NCBI RefSeq assembly: GCF_001542625.1
Contig: NZ_CP016279.1
Span: forward strand, 1,736,001 to 1,800,000
Length of the DNA: 64,000 nucleotides
From: Streptomyces griseochromogenes
GTDB taxonomy: Bacteria; Actinomycetota; Actinomycetes; Streptomycetales; Streptomycetaceae
Reading direction: 5' to 3'
Under the pieces are notes generated by a model, which made no database searches, had not been told where the DNA came from, and saw only the letters and a list, made by a program, of their open reading frames with translations. The position numbers were made by a program, and so were the translations under genes. Each line of letters opens with the position of its first letter. Within the stretch, counting starts at the first letter, position 1. Shown one piece after another: positions 8,668-20,078 of this stretch.

Positions 8668-9994
8668 CCCGAAAGGCGCGGGGGTACAGACGCGGGTACG
8701 CGTCGGGCAGGGCATCGTCCGGCAGGGTCAGGACCCGGCGCAGGCCGGAACTGCGAGAGCCGGTCACCGTGGCCGCGATGATGAGCGCTCCGAAGACGGT
8801 GAGCGCCATCGCCTCACCCACCCCCTGCGCGAGGACGCCTCCGAGGACGTTGCCCAGGGGGACGGCCAGACCGGAAAGGAAGGCCGCCGAGGACGTGATC
8901 CTGTTGCGCATGCCCTCTGGCGTGGCGAGCACGCGCACGGTGGACGTCGTGACCGTGATCATGATCAATCCGATACCGCCGACGAGAAAGCAGGGAACGA
9001 GGACGGCCGCCAGCAGTGCCGGGTCACGGGTCACGGCGCGGCCGGCGATCCCGCTGCACAGGATCGCACCGCCGGTGAGGCCGAACCCGCCGATGACGAC
9101 GGTGAACCGGCCGAACGGCCGTGTCAGCCTGGCGACCGCGCCGAGGCTCCCGAGGAGAAGTCCGGCGCCGAAGGCGCCTTCCACGATGCCGACCAGCCAG
9201 GTGGCATGGGGGAACTCCCTTCGGGTGAGGGACGGCAACAGGACCGCGAACACCGGGTACAGGCCGAGATTGACCACCAGGGCCAGGAGCGCCAGATGGA
9301 ATTCGGACTTGATCCGGTACAGCGCACCGAACCCTTCCCGGGTGCCGCGGTACCAGGTGCGAAGGCGTGACCGCTCACCGGATCCGGGACCGCGGCGCGC
9401 GGGAGTCGTGGTGCGCACCGTCCGCATCAGGACGAGACCGCAGGCGACCGCGGCCGCGTTGACGGCGAGTGTGGGGCCGGTTCCCCACAGGCCCAGCAGG
9501 ACGCTCGCGACGATCGGGCCGAGGAGGGACGTGATCGAGGTGACACTGCCACGGCGGCGCATGGCCTGTTCCACCTGCCGCACCGGCACGAGAGCGCGCA
9601 CCACCGTCGTCTGCAGCGGTTCCCGCACGCCGTTGCTCAAGCCGAGGAGCGCCAGACCGAGGGCCAGGACAAGGGGGTGATACAGCCCCCCGGCATACAG
9701 AGCCGCCAGTACGGCGACGGTGGCCGAGCTCAACAGGTAGCACAGGGCGATGAGACGGTCGGGCCGGTAGGTGTCGCCGAGCCGGCCCAGCAGACCGCGT
9801 GTGCCGATCTCGGCCGCGGTGCCGAGGGCGACGAACCCCGAGAAGACGGCGGGGCTTCCGGTTTCCCCCAGGGACCACCAGGCCACGGCGAGTTGCCCGC
9901 AGCGGGTGCCCACGCCGTTCAGGAAGGCCGCGGCCTGCACGGCATGGAAATCCCGGCCCAGCCGGCGGTCGGCAGTACGTTGTCCTGCGCGCAT
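8606..9994 (-). CDS. MFS transporter
   Basis: 462 residues with about 12 hydrophobic segments. The first half contains the loop-2/3 type motif GRLGDTYRPDR, and the layout fits the MFS_1/MFS_3 drug-exporter group. The substrate cannot be read from sequence. ATG at 9994, nine bp after the stop of the mannosyltransferase-like gene, so it is probably the last cistron of a GT2-mannosyltransferase-MFS operon. Its 3' end runs about 60 bp into the end of the convergent ABC gene, so both must terminate inside each other's coding DNA. Confidence 0.82.
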   Translation of the reverse strand: MRAGQRTADRRLGRDFHAVQAAAFLNGVGTRCGQLAVAWWSLGETGSPAVFSGFVALGTAAEIGTRGLLGRLGDTYRPDRLIALCYLLSSATVAVLAALYAGGLYHPLVLALGLALLGLSNGVREPLQTTVVRALVPVRQVEQAMRRRGSVTSITSLLGPIVASVLLGLWGTGPTLAVNAAAVACGLVLMRTVRTTTPARRGPGSGERSRLRTWYRGTREGFGALYRIKSEFHLALLALVVNLGLYPVFAVLLPSLTRREFPHATWLVGIVEGAFGAGLLLGSLGAVARLTRPFGRFTVVIGGFGLTGGAILCSGIAGRAVTRDPALLAAVLVPCFLVGGIGLIMITVTTSTVRVLATPEGMRNRITSSAAFLSGLAVPLGNVLGGVLAQGVGEAMALTVFGALIIAATVTGSRSSGLRRVLTLPDDALPDAYPRLYPRAFRATPDSPARPGAGPRTGPCPR

Positions 9995-10003
9995 CGGGCG
10001 ACC

Positions 10004-11248
10004 CTACGGCACCCCGAGTTCGAACAGCGCGTAGCCCGCGTACGAGCCGGAGGCCAGGGCCGCGATGCCCAGCACCGTGCACTGGACGCGCAGGCTGAGC
10101 CGGCGCATCGCCATGGCCAGGGGGACGAACAGCGGGAAGCAGGGGAGCAGATAGCGGGAGACGTTGGCGAAGATCTGCTGGCTGCCGAGGACCAGGACGA
10201 GGGTCAGCACGGTGTGCACGACCAGCACCGCCGGAGGCCGCAGGCGCAGCAGCAGGGGCAGGAGGGCGAAGGCCAGAAGGACGACTCCGACGCCGATCAC
10301 GTCCGCGAAGGGCCAGGGGGACAGATAGGTGAAGTGGCCCACCGGTACGGACGTCAGCACGTCGAAGGTCTGCTTGCCGTAGTCGAAGCTGTGCGCCCAG
10401 GCGCCCGACTGGAGCTTGAAATAGCCGCCGTAGTCGCCCATGCGGTGCCCCACCCAGCCGAGGTAGCCGAGCAGCCCGAGCGGGGCCAGGGCCAGGGCGA
10501 GGAGCGGGCGCAGCACGCCGTCGCGGCGGTCGCGCAGCGCGTACAGCGCGGCGACGCCGAGCGCGGCGATCAGCGCGGCGGCGGTGGGGCGGTTGAGCCC
10601 GGCCGCGAAGGTGAGGACCCCGGCGGTGAGCCAGCGGCGGGTCATGACGGCGTGGCAGGTCCAGGCGGCCAGGGCGACGTAGAGGGAGTCGGAGTAGACC
10701 GCCCACTCCACGCCGGAGCCGGGCCAGACCGCCCACAGCCCGGCCGCGGCGAGACCGGCCCGCCGGCCGCCCAGCCGCTCGGTGACGGCGTAGATCCCGA
10801 GGGCGGCCGCGAACGAGGCGAGGACGGAGACCAGGATGCCCGCGCCGTAGGAGCCCAGGCCCGTGACCGCGGACGTCAGCCGCATCAGCGCCGGGTAGAG
10901 CGGGAAGAACGCCGCCGAGTTGCCCTCCAGCGTGATCAGGCCGGTGGCGCCGGGGACATGGACCAGCTTCGGGTCGTAGCCGTGCAGCGCGATCTGCTGG
11001 TACCACCAGCCGTCCCAGGTGGCGAGCACGTCCCAGGCGTGCGCTCCGCCGCCGAAGCGGGGGTGCTTGGTGCGGAAGTCACCGGCCGAGTCCAGCAGGT
11101 ACATGAAGGAGCAGAAGCCGATGAGCTTCAGGGCCCCGTAGAAGGCGAGGACCGGGCCGTGGCGGCGGGCGGCGGCGCTCAGGCGCTGCCGGGTGCCGGG
11201 CGGGCAGGCGGGGGCCGGTGCGGGTATGCGGGGCAGGGTCGTGGTCAT
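10004..11248 (-). CDS. Polytopic mannosyltransferase-family protein (PIG-V-like GT-C)
   Basis: 414 residues, strongly hydrophobic with roughly 9-10 membrane segments. The first extracytoplasmic loop carries the acidic/aromatic pattern WDGWWYQQIALHGYDP, characteristic of the PIG-V/GPI mannosyltransferase-like GT-C family, which transfers sugars from a polyprenyl-phosphate donor outside the membrane. It starts at an ATG (11248) overlapping the stop of the GT2 gene by ATGA. That coupling is meaningful: a GT2 makes polyprenyl-P-sugar and a GT-C uses it. The acceptor is unknown. Confidence 0.8.
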   Translation of the reverse strand: MTTTLPRIPAPAPACPPGTRQRLSAAARRHGPVLAFYGALKLIGFCSFMYLLDSAGDFRTKHPRFGGGAHAWDVLATWDGWWYQQIALHGYDPKLVHVPGATGLITLEGNSAAFFPLYPALMRLTSAVTGLGSYGAGILVSVLASFAAALGIYAVTERLGGRRAGLAAAGLWAVWPGSGVEWAVYSDSLYVALAAWTCHAVMTRRWLTAGVLTFAAGLNRPTAAALIAALGVAALYALRDRRDGVLRPLLALALAPLGLLGYLGWVGHRMGDYGGYFKLQSGAWAHSFDYGKQTFDVLTSVPVGHFTYLSPWPFADVIGVGVVLLAFALLPLLLRLRPPAVLVVHTVLTLVLVLGSQQIFANVSRYLLPCFPLFVPLAMAMRRLSLRVQCTVLGIAALASGSYAGYALFELGVP

Positions 11249-12060
11249 GCGGCGCTTGACCCGGTACGGCGGCGCTGCGCCAGTTGACGCCGCATCCGGG
11301 CGATGCCGCGCAGGTCGGCCAGCGCGGTGGAGAGGATGTCGACCCGGCTGTCCGGGTCGTCGACCCAGTCCACCGGCACTTCGTGGATCCTGAGCCCCGC
11401 CCGCTCGGCGAGCACCAGCAGCTCGGTGTCGAAGAACCACTCCCCGTCCCGCACCTGCGGCAGCAGCCGCTCGACGACATCGCGCCGCACCGCCTTGAAC
11501 CCGCACTGCGCGTCCGAGAAGCCGACGGAGAGGGTGCAGCGCAGCAGGACGTTGTAGCAGCGGGAGATGACCTCCCGCTTCGGGCCGCGCACCACCCGGG
11601 CGCCGGGCGCGAGCCGGGTGCCGATGGCCAGGTCGGAGTGGCCCGAGATGAGCGGCGCGACGAGCGGCAGCAGCGCCGCGAGCCCGGTGGACAGGTCCAC
11701 GTCCGTGTACGCCAGCACGGGCGCCCGCGAACCCGACCAGACGGCGCGCAGCGCCCGGCCGCGTCCCTTCTCGGGCAGCCGTGTCCACTCCACCTCGGCC
11801 AGTTCGTCCGCTAGGTGCGCGGCGATGTCCGCCGTGCCGTCCGTGCTGGCGTTGTCGGCGATGGTGATCCGGAACGGGTAGGGGAACGTCTCCCGCAGAT
11901 GCGCGTGCAGCCGCCGGACGTTCGGCCCCAGGTCCTTCTCCTCGTTGTACACCGGCACGGCCAGGTCCAGGACGGGCTCCTCGTGGTGGGAGGGCAGCGG
12001 CGCGCTCCGGGGCAGCGGGGTCCTGGCCGAGGCCGTCCGGCCGGTGCGGAGATATATCAC
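11245..12060 (-). CDS. Polyprenyl-phosphate glycosyltransferase, GT2 (dolichol-P-glucose synthase type)
   Basis: 271 residues, GTG start. GT-A fold markers in order: AVPVYNEEKDL, ADNASTDGT, TDVDLSTG (DxD-type metal/nucleotide-sugar site), and the acceptor-side motif SDAQCGFKAV followed by WFFDTELLVLAERAG. These are typical of dolichyl/polyprenyl-phosphate glucosyl- or mannosyltransferases without the C-terminal membrane helices. It makes the lipid-linked sugar that the adjacent PIG-V-like enzyme could consume. The N-terminus (about 1-28) is basic and low-complexity. Confidence 0.85.
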   Translation of the reverse strand: MIYLRTGRTASARTPLPRSAPLPSHHEEPVLDLAVPVYNEEKDLGPNVRRLHAHLRETFPYPFRITIADNASTDGTADIAAHLADELAEVEWTRLPEKGRGRALRAVWSGSRAPVLAYTDVDLSTGLAALLPLVAPLISGHSDLAIGTRLAPGARVVRGPKREVISRCYNVLLRCTLSVGFSDAQCGFKAVRRDVVERLLPQVRDGEWFFDTELLVLAERAGLRIHEVPVDWVDDPDSRVDILSTALADLRGIARMRRQLAQRRRTGSSAA

Positions 12061-12136
12061 GTAAATCCCTTACGTTCTCGTGTGCTGGGCGCGCCGGAGG
12101 CACGCGCGGCGGTTCGGTGACGGGGAGGGCGGCGAG

Positions 12137-12682
12137 CTATCCGGTCGGGGGGGCCGCCGAGGTGGATGCGTCGGACGGGTCGGCCGGCGGGGTCGCGGAC
12201 CGAGTGGGCGGTGGCGAGGTGACCGTGTCCGGGGCGGTCGCGGTCGACGTGGCCGTGTCGCCGGGCGGGGGGCCGGAGGCCGGGGCGGAGCTCCCCGACG
12301 TCGCGGGCGGCACGGACGTCTCCGTCGTTCCGCCCGGGTTCGGTGACTGCGTCGAGGTCGAACTGGGCGGGGCGCTCGGCGAGTCGTCCGGCGAGGGTGA
12401 TGTGGTCGGGGTGGGCACGGGGCTGACGGCGGGCCGCGGGTGGGGCGCGCTCGGCTGGTCCGTGCCCGGTGCGTGCGGCCACAGCAACAGCCCGAGGCCG
12501 AGCCCGGCGACCGCCAGGACGGACCCGGCGGCCCGGCGCACCGCCCGCACCCGGCGCCGGGTCCGCACGCCCGCGTGCAGCCGCTCCCGGTGTCCGGGCT
12601 CGAAGGAGCCGTGCTCCCGGGTGCTGTGCATCAGCTGCGCCAGCTGCCGTTCGAAGTGATCCATGCGATCCGTCTGGTCCAT
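12137..12682 (-). CDS. Small single-pass membrane protein downstream of an ECF sigma factor
   Basis: 181 residues from an ATG at 12682 behind AGGGAG. A cytoplasmic N-terminal half (MDQTDRMDHFERQLAQLMH..., about 1-45) is followed by one transmembrane helix (AAGSVLAVAGLGLGLLLW, about 50-68), then a long Pro/Ser/Thr-rich extracytoplasmic tail to the end. Ten bp downstream of, and co-oriented with, the SigE-type sigma gene. Position and topology fit an anti-sigma-like or sigma-associated membrane protein, but no zinc anti-sigma motif is present, so function is unassigned. Confidence 0.7.
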   Translation of the reverse strand: MDQTDRMDHFERQLAQLMHSTREHGSFEPGHRERLHAGVRTRRRVRAVRRAAGSVLAVAGLGLGLLLWPHAPGTDQPSAPHPRPAVSPVPTPTTSPSPDDSPSAPPSSTSTQSPNPGGTTETSVPPATSGSSAPASGPPPGDTATSTATAPDTVTSPPPTRSATPPADPSDASTSAAPPTG

Positions 12683-12692
12683 GGGTTCTCCC

Positions 12693-13199
12693 TCACCCCA
12701 CCGGCTCGATGACGTCGGCCAGCAGCCGGCGCAGCCGGGCCACCCCGCGCGCGGCATGGGACCGGGCCGTGCCCACCGGGCAGCCCAGGGTCTCGGCGAC
12801 CTGCCGGTCGGGCAGGTCCTGGTAGTAGCGAAGCACCACGGCGGCCCGCTGCTGCGGGCTCAGCTGGGCGAGCGCCGCCTCCAGCCGGGAGCGCTCGGCG
12901 ACGGTGGCCGACAGGTCGCCGGCCGCCGCCGTCTCGGGCAGCTGCTCGATGGGCCGTTCGCCCCACCAGCGCCGGCGGGCCGAGCGGGCCGCGGCCCGGG
13001 TCAGCACCTTGCGCACATACGCCTCCGGCGCCTCGTCGGCGACCTTCGGCCAGACGAACCACAGCTTGACCAAGGACTCCTGCAACAGGTCCTCGGCACG
13101 GTGCCGGTCGCCCCCGGTGAGCAGACGGGCCAGATGGAACAACACCGACCAGCGGGCCGCCACGAACGCGTCGTACTCACCTGCCCGAGCCTGCTCCAT
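12693..13199 (-). CDS. ECF RNA polymerase sigma factor, SigE family
   Basis: 168 residues from MEQARAGEYDAF (ATG 13199); the long upstream open frame is spurious. Region 2 (LFHLARLLTGGDRHRAEDLLQE, about 18-45) and region 4 (LSPQQRAAVVLRYYQDLPDRQVAETLGCPVGTARSH, about 105-145) are complete and match the SigE-like actinobacterial group. It is followed at 10 bp by a single-pass membrane protein that may control it. I see no clear autoregulated promoter in the 125 bp before the start. Confidence 0.9.
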   Translation of the reverse strand: MEQARAGEYDAFVAARWSVLFHLARLLTGGDRHRAEDLLQESLVKLWFVWPKVADEAPEAYVRKVLTRAAARSARRRWWGERPIEQLPETAAAGDLSATVAERSRLEAALAQLSPQQRAAVVLRYYQDLPDRQVAETLGCPVGTARSHAARGVARLRRLLADVIEPVG

Positions 13200-13324
13200 T
13201 CCCTGGGTCCCCGTTCTCGCCGACACTCTCCACAAGGGGAAAGGCCTTGGACCCCCTTCCGTGCTGCACTCCGTGGGCGTGATCCGCGTCACACCCGGTG
13301 CCCGCGCATCGATGTCACACGGCG

Positions 13325-15571
<2,247 letters not shown>

Positions 15572-15803
15572 CTGTCGGCCCCTCTTTCAGTGGCTCGTCC
15601 CCGGGGCGCGGTCGGCCGCGCCGAAGGGCCGGGGGTGCGCGTGGGCACGCCCGGCCGCCCGGTACGGCTGCGCCCCGACGGCTCCGACGCGGGCTGGGGT
15701 CGCCCCCTCTGGGGGAGGCTCCCCGTCGTCCTCCCCACAGTTCTGCCCACCACTGGGGTCGCACTCACGTTTCCCCGGAGCGTGCCCGGTCGTTGAGCCC
15801 CGC

Positions 15804-17027
15804 GTGAGGCACGTAAAAGGACGCGCACGGCGCGCGGGGGCCGCGCTGGCCGCCGTACTGACATGGGCGGGGCTGCTGGCCGGCTGTTCTGCGGCCGGCT
15901 CCGCCGGACTGGACATCGACCGGATCCTCGGCAAACCCCCGGCCCCCGAGAACGTCATCCGCGTCGCTCCGGACGACGGCAGCAAGGACGTCAGGCCCAA
16001 GGACCGGCTGCGGGTACGGGTGCCCGACGGGCGCCTGGAGAAGGTGACCGTCGTCAAGTCCCAGGACGCCCAGGACTCCCCGGTCCCCGGGCACGTCACC
16101 CCCGACGGGCTGACCTGGGAACCGGACGACGGGCAACTGTCGCTCGCCGCCAAGTACACCGTCGACGTGGTGGCGCTGGACGCCCAGGGCCGCCGCTCGG
16201 CCCGGCACACGACCTTCACCACCTACGTTCCCGGGGAACGGTTCATCGCCTACGTCACCCCCGAGAACCGCTCCACCGTCGGCACCGGCATGATCGTTTC
16301 CCTCTCCTTCAGCCGGGAGATCGCCCGCCGCGCCGCCGTCGAACGCGCCGTACAGGTCACCGCGAACCCGCCCGTGGAGATCCGGCCGCACTGGTTCGGC
16401 GGCACCCGCCTCGACTTCCGCCCCGAGCGGTACTGGAAACCCGGCACCGAGGTCACCGTGCACCTCGGCCTCAGGGACGTCGAAGGCGCGCCCGCCGTCT
16501 ACGGCCTGCAGGACAAGACGTTCACCTTCACCGTCGGCCGCAGCCAGGTGTCCCTGGTGGACGCGGCCCGGCACATGATGGACGTGCGGCGCGACGGGGA
16601 ACTGCTCGCCACCGTGCCGATCACCGCCGGCGCCCCGAAACACCCCACCTACAACGGGAAGATGGTGGTGATGGACATGCTGGAGGTCACCCGCATGAAC
16701 AGCCGCACGGTCGGCTTCGGCGGCGAGTACGACATCCCCGACGTCCCGCACGCCATGAAGCTCACCGACTCCGGCACCTTCCTGCACGGCAACTACTGGG
16801 AACCGGAGGCCCCGGGACACGCCAACGTCAGCCACGGCTGTGTGGGCCTCCAGGACGTCAAGGGCGGCGGTTCGGACACCCCGGCGGGCTGGTTCTTCGA
16901 CCGCAGCCTGGTCGGAGACGTCGTCGAGATCGTCAACAGCAAGGACAAAACAGTCGCTCCCGACAACGGCCTCGGAGGGTGGAACATGGCCTGGAAGGAG
17001 TGGAAAGCGGGCAGTGCGGTCAAGTAA
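15804..17027 (+). CDS. L,D-transpeptidase lipoprotein (first of a tandem pair)
   Basis: About 407 residues from a GTG at 15804. Signal peptide with lipobox LLAGC (mature Cys near residue 25). Two Ig-like domains (about 45-145 and 145-250) precede a YkuD catalytic domain (about 255-385). The catalytic motif is HGNYW followed by SHGCVGL, with nucleophile Cys346. It forms 3-3 peptidoglycan cross-links outside the membrane, as mycobacterial LdtMt2-type enzymes do. It is closely related to the next gene and has the same architecture, so the pair arose by duplication. The start choice is set by the signal peptide; the ribosome binding site is weak. Confidence 0.88.
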   Translation: MRHVKGRARRAGAALAAVLTWAGLLAGCSAAGSAGLDIDRILGKPPAPENVIRVAPDDGSKDVRPKDRLRVRVPDGRLEKVTVVKSQDAQDSPVPGHVTPDGLTWEPDDGQLSLAAKYTVDVVALDAQGRRSARHTTFTTYVPGERFIAYVTPENRSTVGTGMIVSLSFSREIARRAAVERAVQVTANPPVEIRPHWFGGTRLDFRPERYWKPGTEVTVHLGLRDVEGAPAVYGLQDKTFTFTVGRSQVSLVDAARHMMDVRRDGELLATVPITAGAPKHPTYNGKMVVMDMLEVTRMNSRTVGFGGEYDIPDVPHAMKLTDSGTFLHGNYWEPEAPGHANVSHGCVGLQDVKGGGSDTPAGWFFDRSLVGDVVEIVNSKDKTVAPDNGLGGWNMAWKEWKAGSAVK

Positions 17028-17184
17028 CCGGATGAGGGGCGGGGTTCTGGGCGGCGGGGACCGGTTGAAATTGCGACGGAACGGTGACGTACACCTGACA
17101 CCTCGCTCAAAACCCTGCGGTTAACATGCGCACACCAGTGTGGTGGGGAACGGGCCTGACCTGGCCCGGCGAGGGGAGAACAAC

Positions 17185-18441
17185 TTGAACATGCGGCCGA
17201 TATCGGGGGCGTCGGTGGGGGGCCGGGGGAGTATGACCCCGGTGCGGGCGAGAGGCCGTAAGGGGCTGGCGCTCATAGCCGGCGCCCTGCTGGTGACCCT
17301 CACCGCGTGCGGCGGCGGTGACTCGGGCTCCGGATCCGGGGACGGGAAGGGCAAGGACGCCGGTGCACAGCAGGGCAAGCAGTCCGCCGCCGCCGTGACC
17401 ATCTCGCCCAAGTCCGGCGCCACGGGCGTCGACACGAGCGGCGCCCTGAAGGTGAACGTCGCCAAGGGCAAGCTGACCGAAGTCACCGTCAAGGACGCGA
17501 AGGGCGCCGAGGTCGAGGGCGCCATCACCGGCGGCGGTGCCTCCTGGACCCCGTCGACCCATCTGGCCGCCGCCACCAAGTACACGGTGCACGCGGTCGC
17601 CAAGGACTCCGAGGGCCGCGAGGCCGCCGAGGACGCCAGCTTCACCACGCTCACGCCGAAGAACACCTTCATCGGCGACTTCACCCCCGAGGACGGCTCC
17701 ACCGTCGGGGTGGGCATGCCGTTCTCCGTCCACTTCACCCGGGGCATCACCGACCCGCGGGCCGTCGAGAAGGCCATCAAGATCAAGACCGAGCCGGCCG
17801 TCGACGTCGAGGGCCACTGGTTCGGCAACGACCGCCTGGACTTCCGCCCCGAGAAGTACTGGAAGTCCGGCACGAAGGTCACCGTCGACCTCGACCTGGA
17901 CGGCGTCGAGGGCCGCGCGGGCGTCTACGGCAAGCAGCACAAGACGCTGACGTTCACCATCGGCCGCAACCAGGTCTCCTACGTGGACGCCGGCAAGCAC
18001 ACGATGAAGGTCACCCAGGACGGCAAGGTCATCAAGACCATCCCGGTCACCACCGGCAAGCCCGGCTACGACACCTGGAACGGCCAGATGGTCATGCGCG
18101 AGAAGCTCGCCGTGACCCGCATGAACGGCGAGACCGTCGGCTACGGCGGCGAGTACGACATCAAGGACGTCCCGCACGCCATCCGCCTCACCGACTCCGG
18201 CACCTTCATCCACGGCAACTACTGGGGCGGCGACGCCTTCGGCAACTACAACGCCAGCCACGGCTGCGTCGGCCTGCGCGATGTGCGCGGCGGCTACGAC
18301 AAGGACGTTCCGGCGGCCTGGTTCTTCAACCACTCGATGAGCGGCGACGTGGTGGTCGTCAAGAACTCCCACGACCGCACGGTGGACCCGGGCAACGGGC
18401 TCAACGGCTGGAACATGTCGTGGGCCGACTGGACGAAGTGA
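17185..18441 (+). CDS. L,D-transpeptidase lipoprotein (second of a tandem pair)
   Basis: About 418 residues. Start taken as TTG 17185, six nt after GGGGAG; an ATG two codons later (17191) is the alternative. Signal peptide with lipobox LTAC, then a Gly/Ser/Asp-rich linker, two Ig-like domains and a YkuD domain. Catalytic motif HGNYWGG...SHGCVGL, nucleophile Cys361. Periplasmic-face peptidoglycan cross-linking enzyme. Much higher Lys content than the upstream paralogue. Ended by a strong hairpin terminator. Confidence 0.9.
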   Translation: MNMRPISGASVGGRGSMTPVRARGRKGLALIAGALLVTLTACGGGDSGSGSGDGKGKDAGAQQGKQSAAAVTISPKSGATGVDTSGALKVNVAKGKLTEVTVKDAKGAEVEGAITGGGASWTPSTHLAAATKYTVHAVAKDSEGREAAEDASFTTLTPKNTFIGDFTPEDGSTVGVGMPFSVHFTRGITDPRAVEKAIKIKTEPAVDVEGHWFGNDRLDFRPEKYWKSGTKVTVDLDLDGVEGRAGVYGKQHKTLTFTIGRNQVSYVDAGKHTMKVTQDGKVIKTIPVTTGKPGYDTWNGQMVMREKLAVTRMNGETVGYGGEYDIKDVPHAIRLTDSGTFIHGNYWGGDAFGNYNASHGCVGLRDVRGGYDKDVPAAWFFNHSMSGDVVVVKNSHDRTVDPGNGLNGWNMSWADWTK

Positions 18442-18454
18442 GCCCTCGCTGACA

Positions 18455-18489
18455 CGGGCCCGGTGCTGTGACCCAAGGCACCGGGCCCG
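18455..18489 (+). terminator. Rho-independent-type terminator after the L,D-transpeptidase
   Basis: A perfect 12-bp inverted repeat: CGGGCCCGGTGC (18455-18466) and GCACCGGGCCCG (18478-18489) with an 11-nt loop, 13 bp after the transpeptidase stop. No U-tract follows, which is typical of Streptomyces. Confidence 0.85.
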
Positions 18490-18519
18490 CAGCCGTTAGT
18501 CCCCGTTAACCTGCTCCCC

Positions 18520-19287
18520 ATGACCGTCACTCTCGAAGTCGCCGAAGGCGTCGGAACCCTGCGCCTGGACCGTCCGCCGATGAACGCGCTCGACGTCGCC
18601 ACGCAGGACCGGCTCAAGGAGCTCGCCGAAGAGGCCACGCGCCGCGAGGACGTGCGCGCCGTGGTGATCTACGGCGGCGAGCGGGTGTTCGCGGCGGGCG
18701 CGGACATCAAGGAGATGCAGGCCATGGACCACACCGCCATGGTCCTGCGCGCCCGCGTCCTGCAGGACTCCTTCACCGCCGTGGCCCGCATCCCCAAGCC
18801 CGTCGTCGCGGCCGTCACCGGGTACGCCCTGGGCGGCGGCTGCGAGCTGGCCCTGTGCGCCGACTACCGCATCGCCGCCGACAACGCCAAGCTGGGCCAG
18901 CCCGAGATCCTGCTCGGACTCATCCCCGGCGCCGGCGGCACCCAGCGCCTGTCCCGGCTGGTCGGTCCCTCCAAGGCCAAGGACCTGATCTTCACGGGGC
19001 GTCAGGTGAAGGCGGACGAGGCCCTCGCCCTCGGCCTGGTGGACCGGGTCGTCCCGGCCGCCGAGGTGTACGAGCAGGCGCACGCCTGGGCCGCCAGGCT
19101 CGCCCAGGGCCCGGCCATCGCCCTGCGCGCGGCGAAGGAGTCGATCGACACCGGCCTGGAGACCGACATCGAGACCGGGCTCGCCGTCGAACGGAACTGG
19201 TTCGCCGGTCTGTTCGCCACCGAGGACCGCGAGCGGGGCATGCGCAGCTTCGTGGAGGAGGGTCCGGGCAAGGCGAAGTTCCTGTGA
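18520..19287 (+). CDS. Enoyl-CoA hydratase/isomerase family protein
   Basis: 255 residues, ATG start. Crotonase fold with oxyanion-hole segments GGERVFAAGADIKEM (about 55-70) and ALGGGCELALCADYR (about 105-120). The two catalytic Glu positions of enoyl-CoA hydratases are present (Glu in GGCELAL, Glu in GQPEILLGLIPGAGG). Hydrates 2-enoyl-CoA in fatty-acid beta-oxidation; the exact chain length or use is not readable. Monocistronic: terminator before it and a 287-bp gap after. Confidence 0.9.
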   Translation: MTVTLEVAEGVGTLRLDRPPMNALDVATQDRLKELAEEATRREDVRAVVIYGGERVFAAGADIKEMQAMDHTAMVLRARVLQDSFTAVARIPKPVVAAVTGYALGGGCELALCADYRIAADNAKLGQPEILLGLIPGAGGTQRLSRLVGPSKAKDLIFTGRQVKADEALALGLVDRVVPAAEVYEQAHAWAARLAQGPAIALRAAKESIDTGLETDIETGLAVERNWFAGLFATEDRERGMRSFVEEGPGKAKFL

Positions 19288-19372
19288 ACCTCACCCGGTG
19301 AACTTCCCCGGTAGTGCCCGCAATTGACATGTCGTCCGATCCGGGTCCCTCGATGGGGCGGTTTATGGGAAC

Positions 19373-19389
19373 CTTAAGGCACCCTTAAG
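19373..19389. promoter_or_regulatory. Perfect dyad in the gap before the anti-sigma-type ATPase
   Basis: CTTAAGG-CAC-CCTTAAG, a 7-3-7 perfect inverted repeat, AT-rich relative to its surroundings and about 185 bp before the next gene's start. It could be a regulator binding site. The rest of the 19288-19574 gap has a TTGACA at 19324 but no convincing -10 partner. Confidence 0.35.
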
Positions 19390-19574
19390 CCTGTCCCGTC
19401 GAGGGAGCCTGGCGATTGCCCGCGGGTGAGCCGTCGCCGCAGGTCGGTCGGGCTGTACCGGGGTCTGGCATGCCGTCGGCATATGCCGGCGGGTCGGGGT
19501 GGAGCGGGGGCGTGCGGGGGGCGTATTCCTTCGGAACGGCCACGCGGACGCCTCCGGACGGCCATCATGGGGGC

Positions 19575-20078
19575 ATGGCGGGGCTGGAGGGGATCGAACA
19601 GCCGCGGGGTCACAGCCGTGCGGCCGCGGCGCGTTGGTCGCCCGCGGTGGAGGACGAGCGGGCGCTCCAGGCGCTCGAACTGTTCGGCAACCCGACGGAG
19701 GCGGAGGTCCCGCTGCCGTCCCGCCCGGAGTCCGCGGCCGCCGCACGCCGGCTGGCCCAGGTCGTCGTCCTGCGCCACTGGGGGCTGAGCCCCAAGATGA
19801 CCGAGGACGCGGTCCTGCTCGTCTCCGAACTCGTCGGCAACGCCGTACGGCACACCGGAGCCCGGGTGTTCGGCCTGCGGATGCGCCGCCGCCGTGGCTG
19901 GATCCGGGTCGAGGTCCGCGATCCCTCCCGCGGGCTGCCCTGTCTGATGCCGGTTCAGGAGATGGACGTCAGCGGCCGCGGCCTGTTCCTGGTGGACAAG
20001 CTCTCCGACCGCTGGGGCGTCGACCTGCTGCCGCGTGGCAAGACGACATGGTTCGAGATGCGGGTCGCCGACCGCTGA
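19575..20078 (+). CDS. ATP-binding anti-sigma-type regulator (RsbW-like HATPase_c_2)
   Basis: 167 residues from ATG 19575 (MAGLEGIEQ). Bergerat-fold markers: N-box LLVSELVGNAVRHTG (about 85-100), G1-like DPSRGLP, and G2 SGRGLFLVDKLSDRWG. The catalytic part covers nearly the whole chain, with no receiver or histidine phosphotransfer domain. Streptomyces encodes many such single-domain kinases that bind ATP and regulate sigma factors or anti-anti-sigma partners by phosphorylation; no partner gene is adjacent. Longer upstream starts are open but would add a Gly-rich non-conserved tail. Confidence 0.85.
   Translation: MAGLEGIEQPRGHSRAAAARWSPAVEDERALQALELFGNPTEAEVPLPSRPESAAAARRLAQVVVLRHWGLSPKMTEDAVLLVSELVGNAVRHTGARVFGLRMRRRRGWIRVEVRDPSRGLPCLMPVQEMDVSGRGLFLVDKLSDRWGVDLLPRGKTTWFEMRVADR

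Noticed and set aside
1291..9994. ABC and MFS transporters as exporters of the cluster product
   Set aside because: They lie about 27 kb from the cluster with unrelated genes between; no sequence link supports it.
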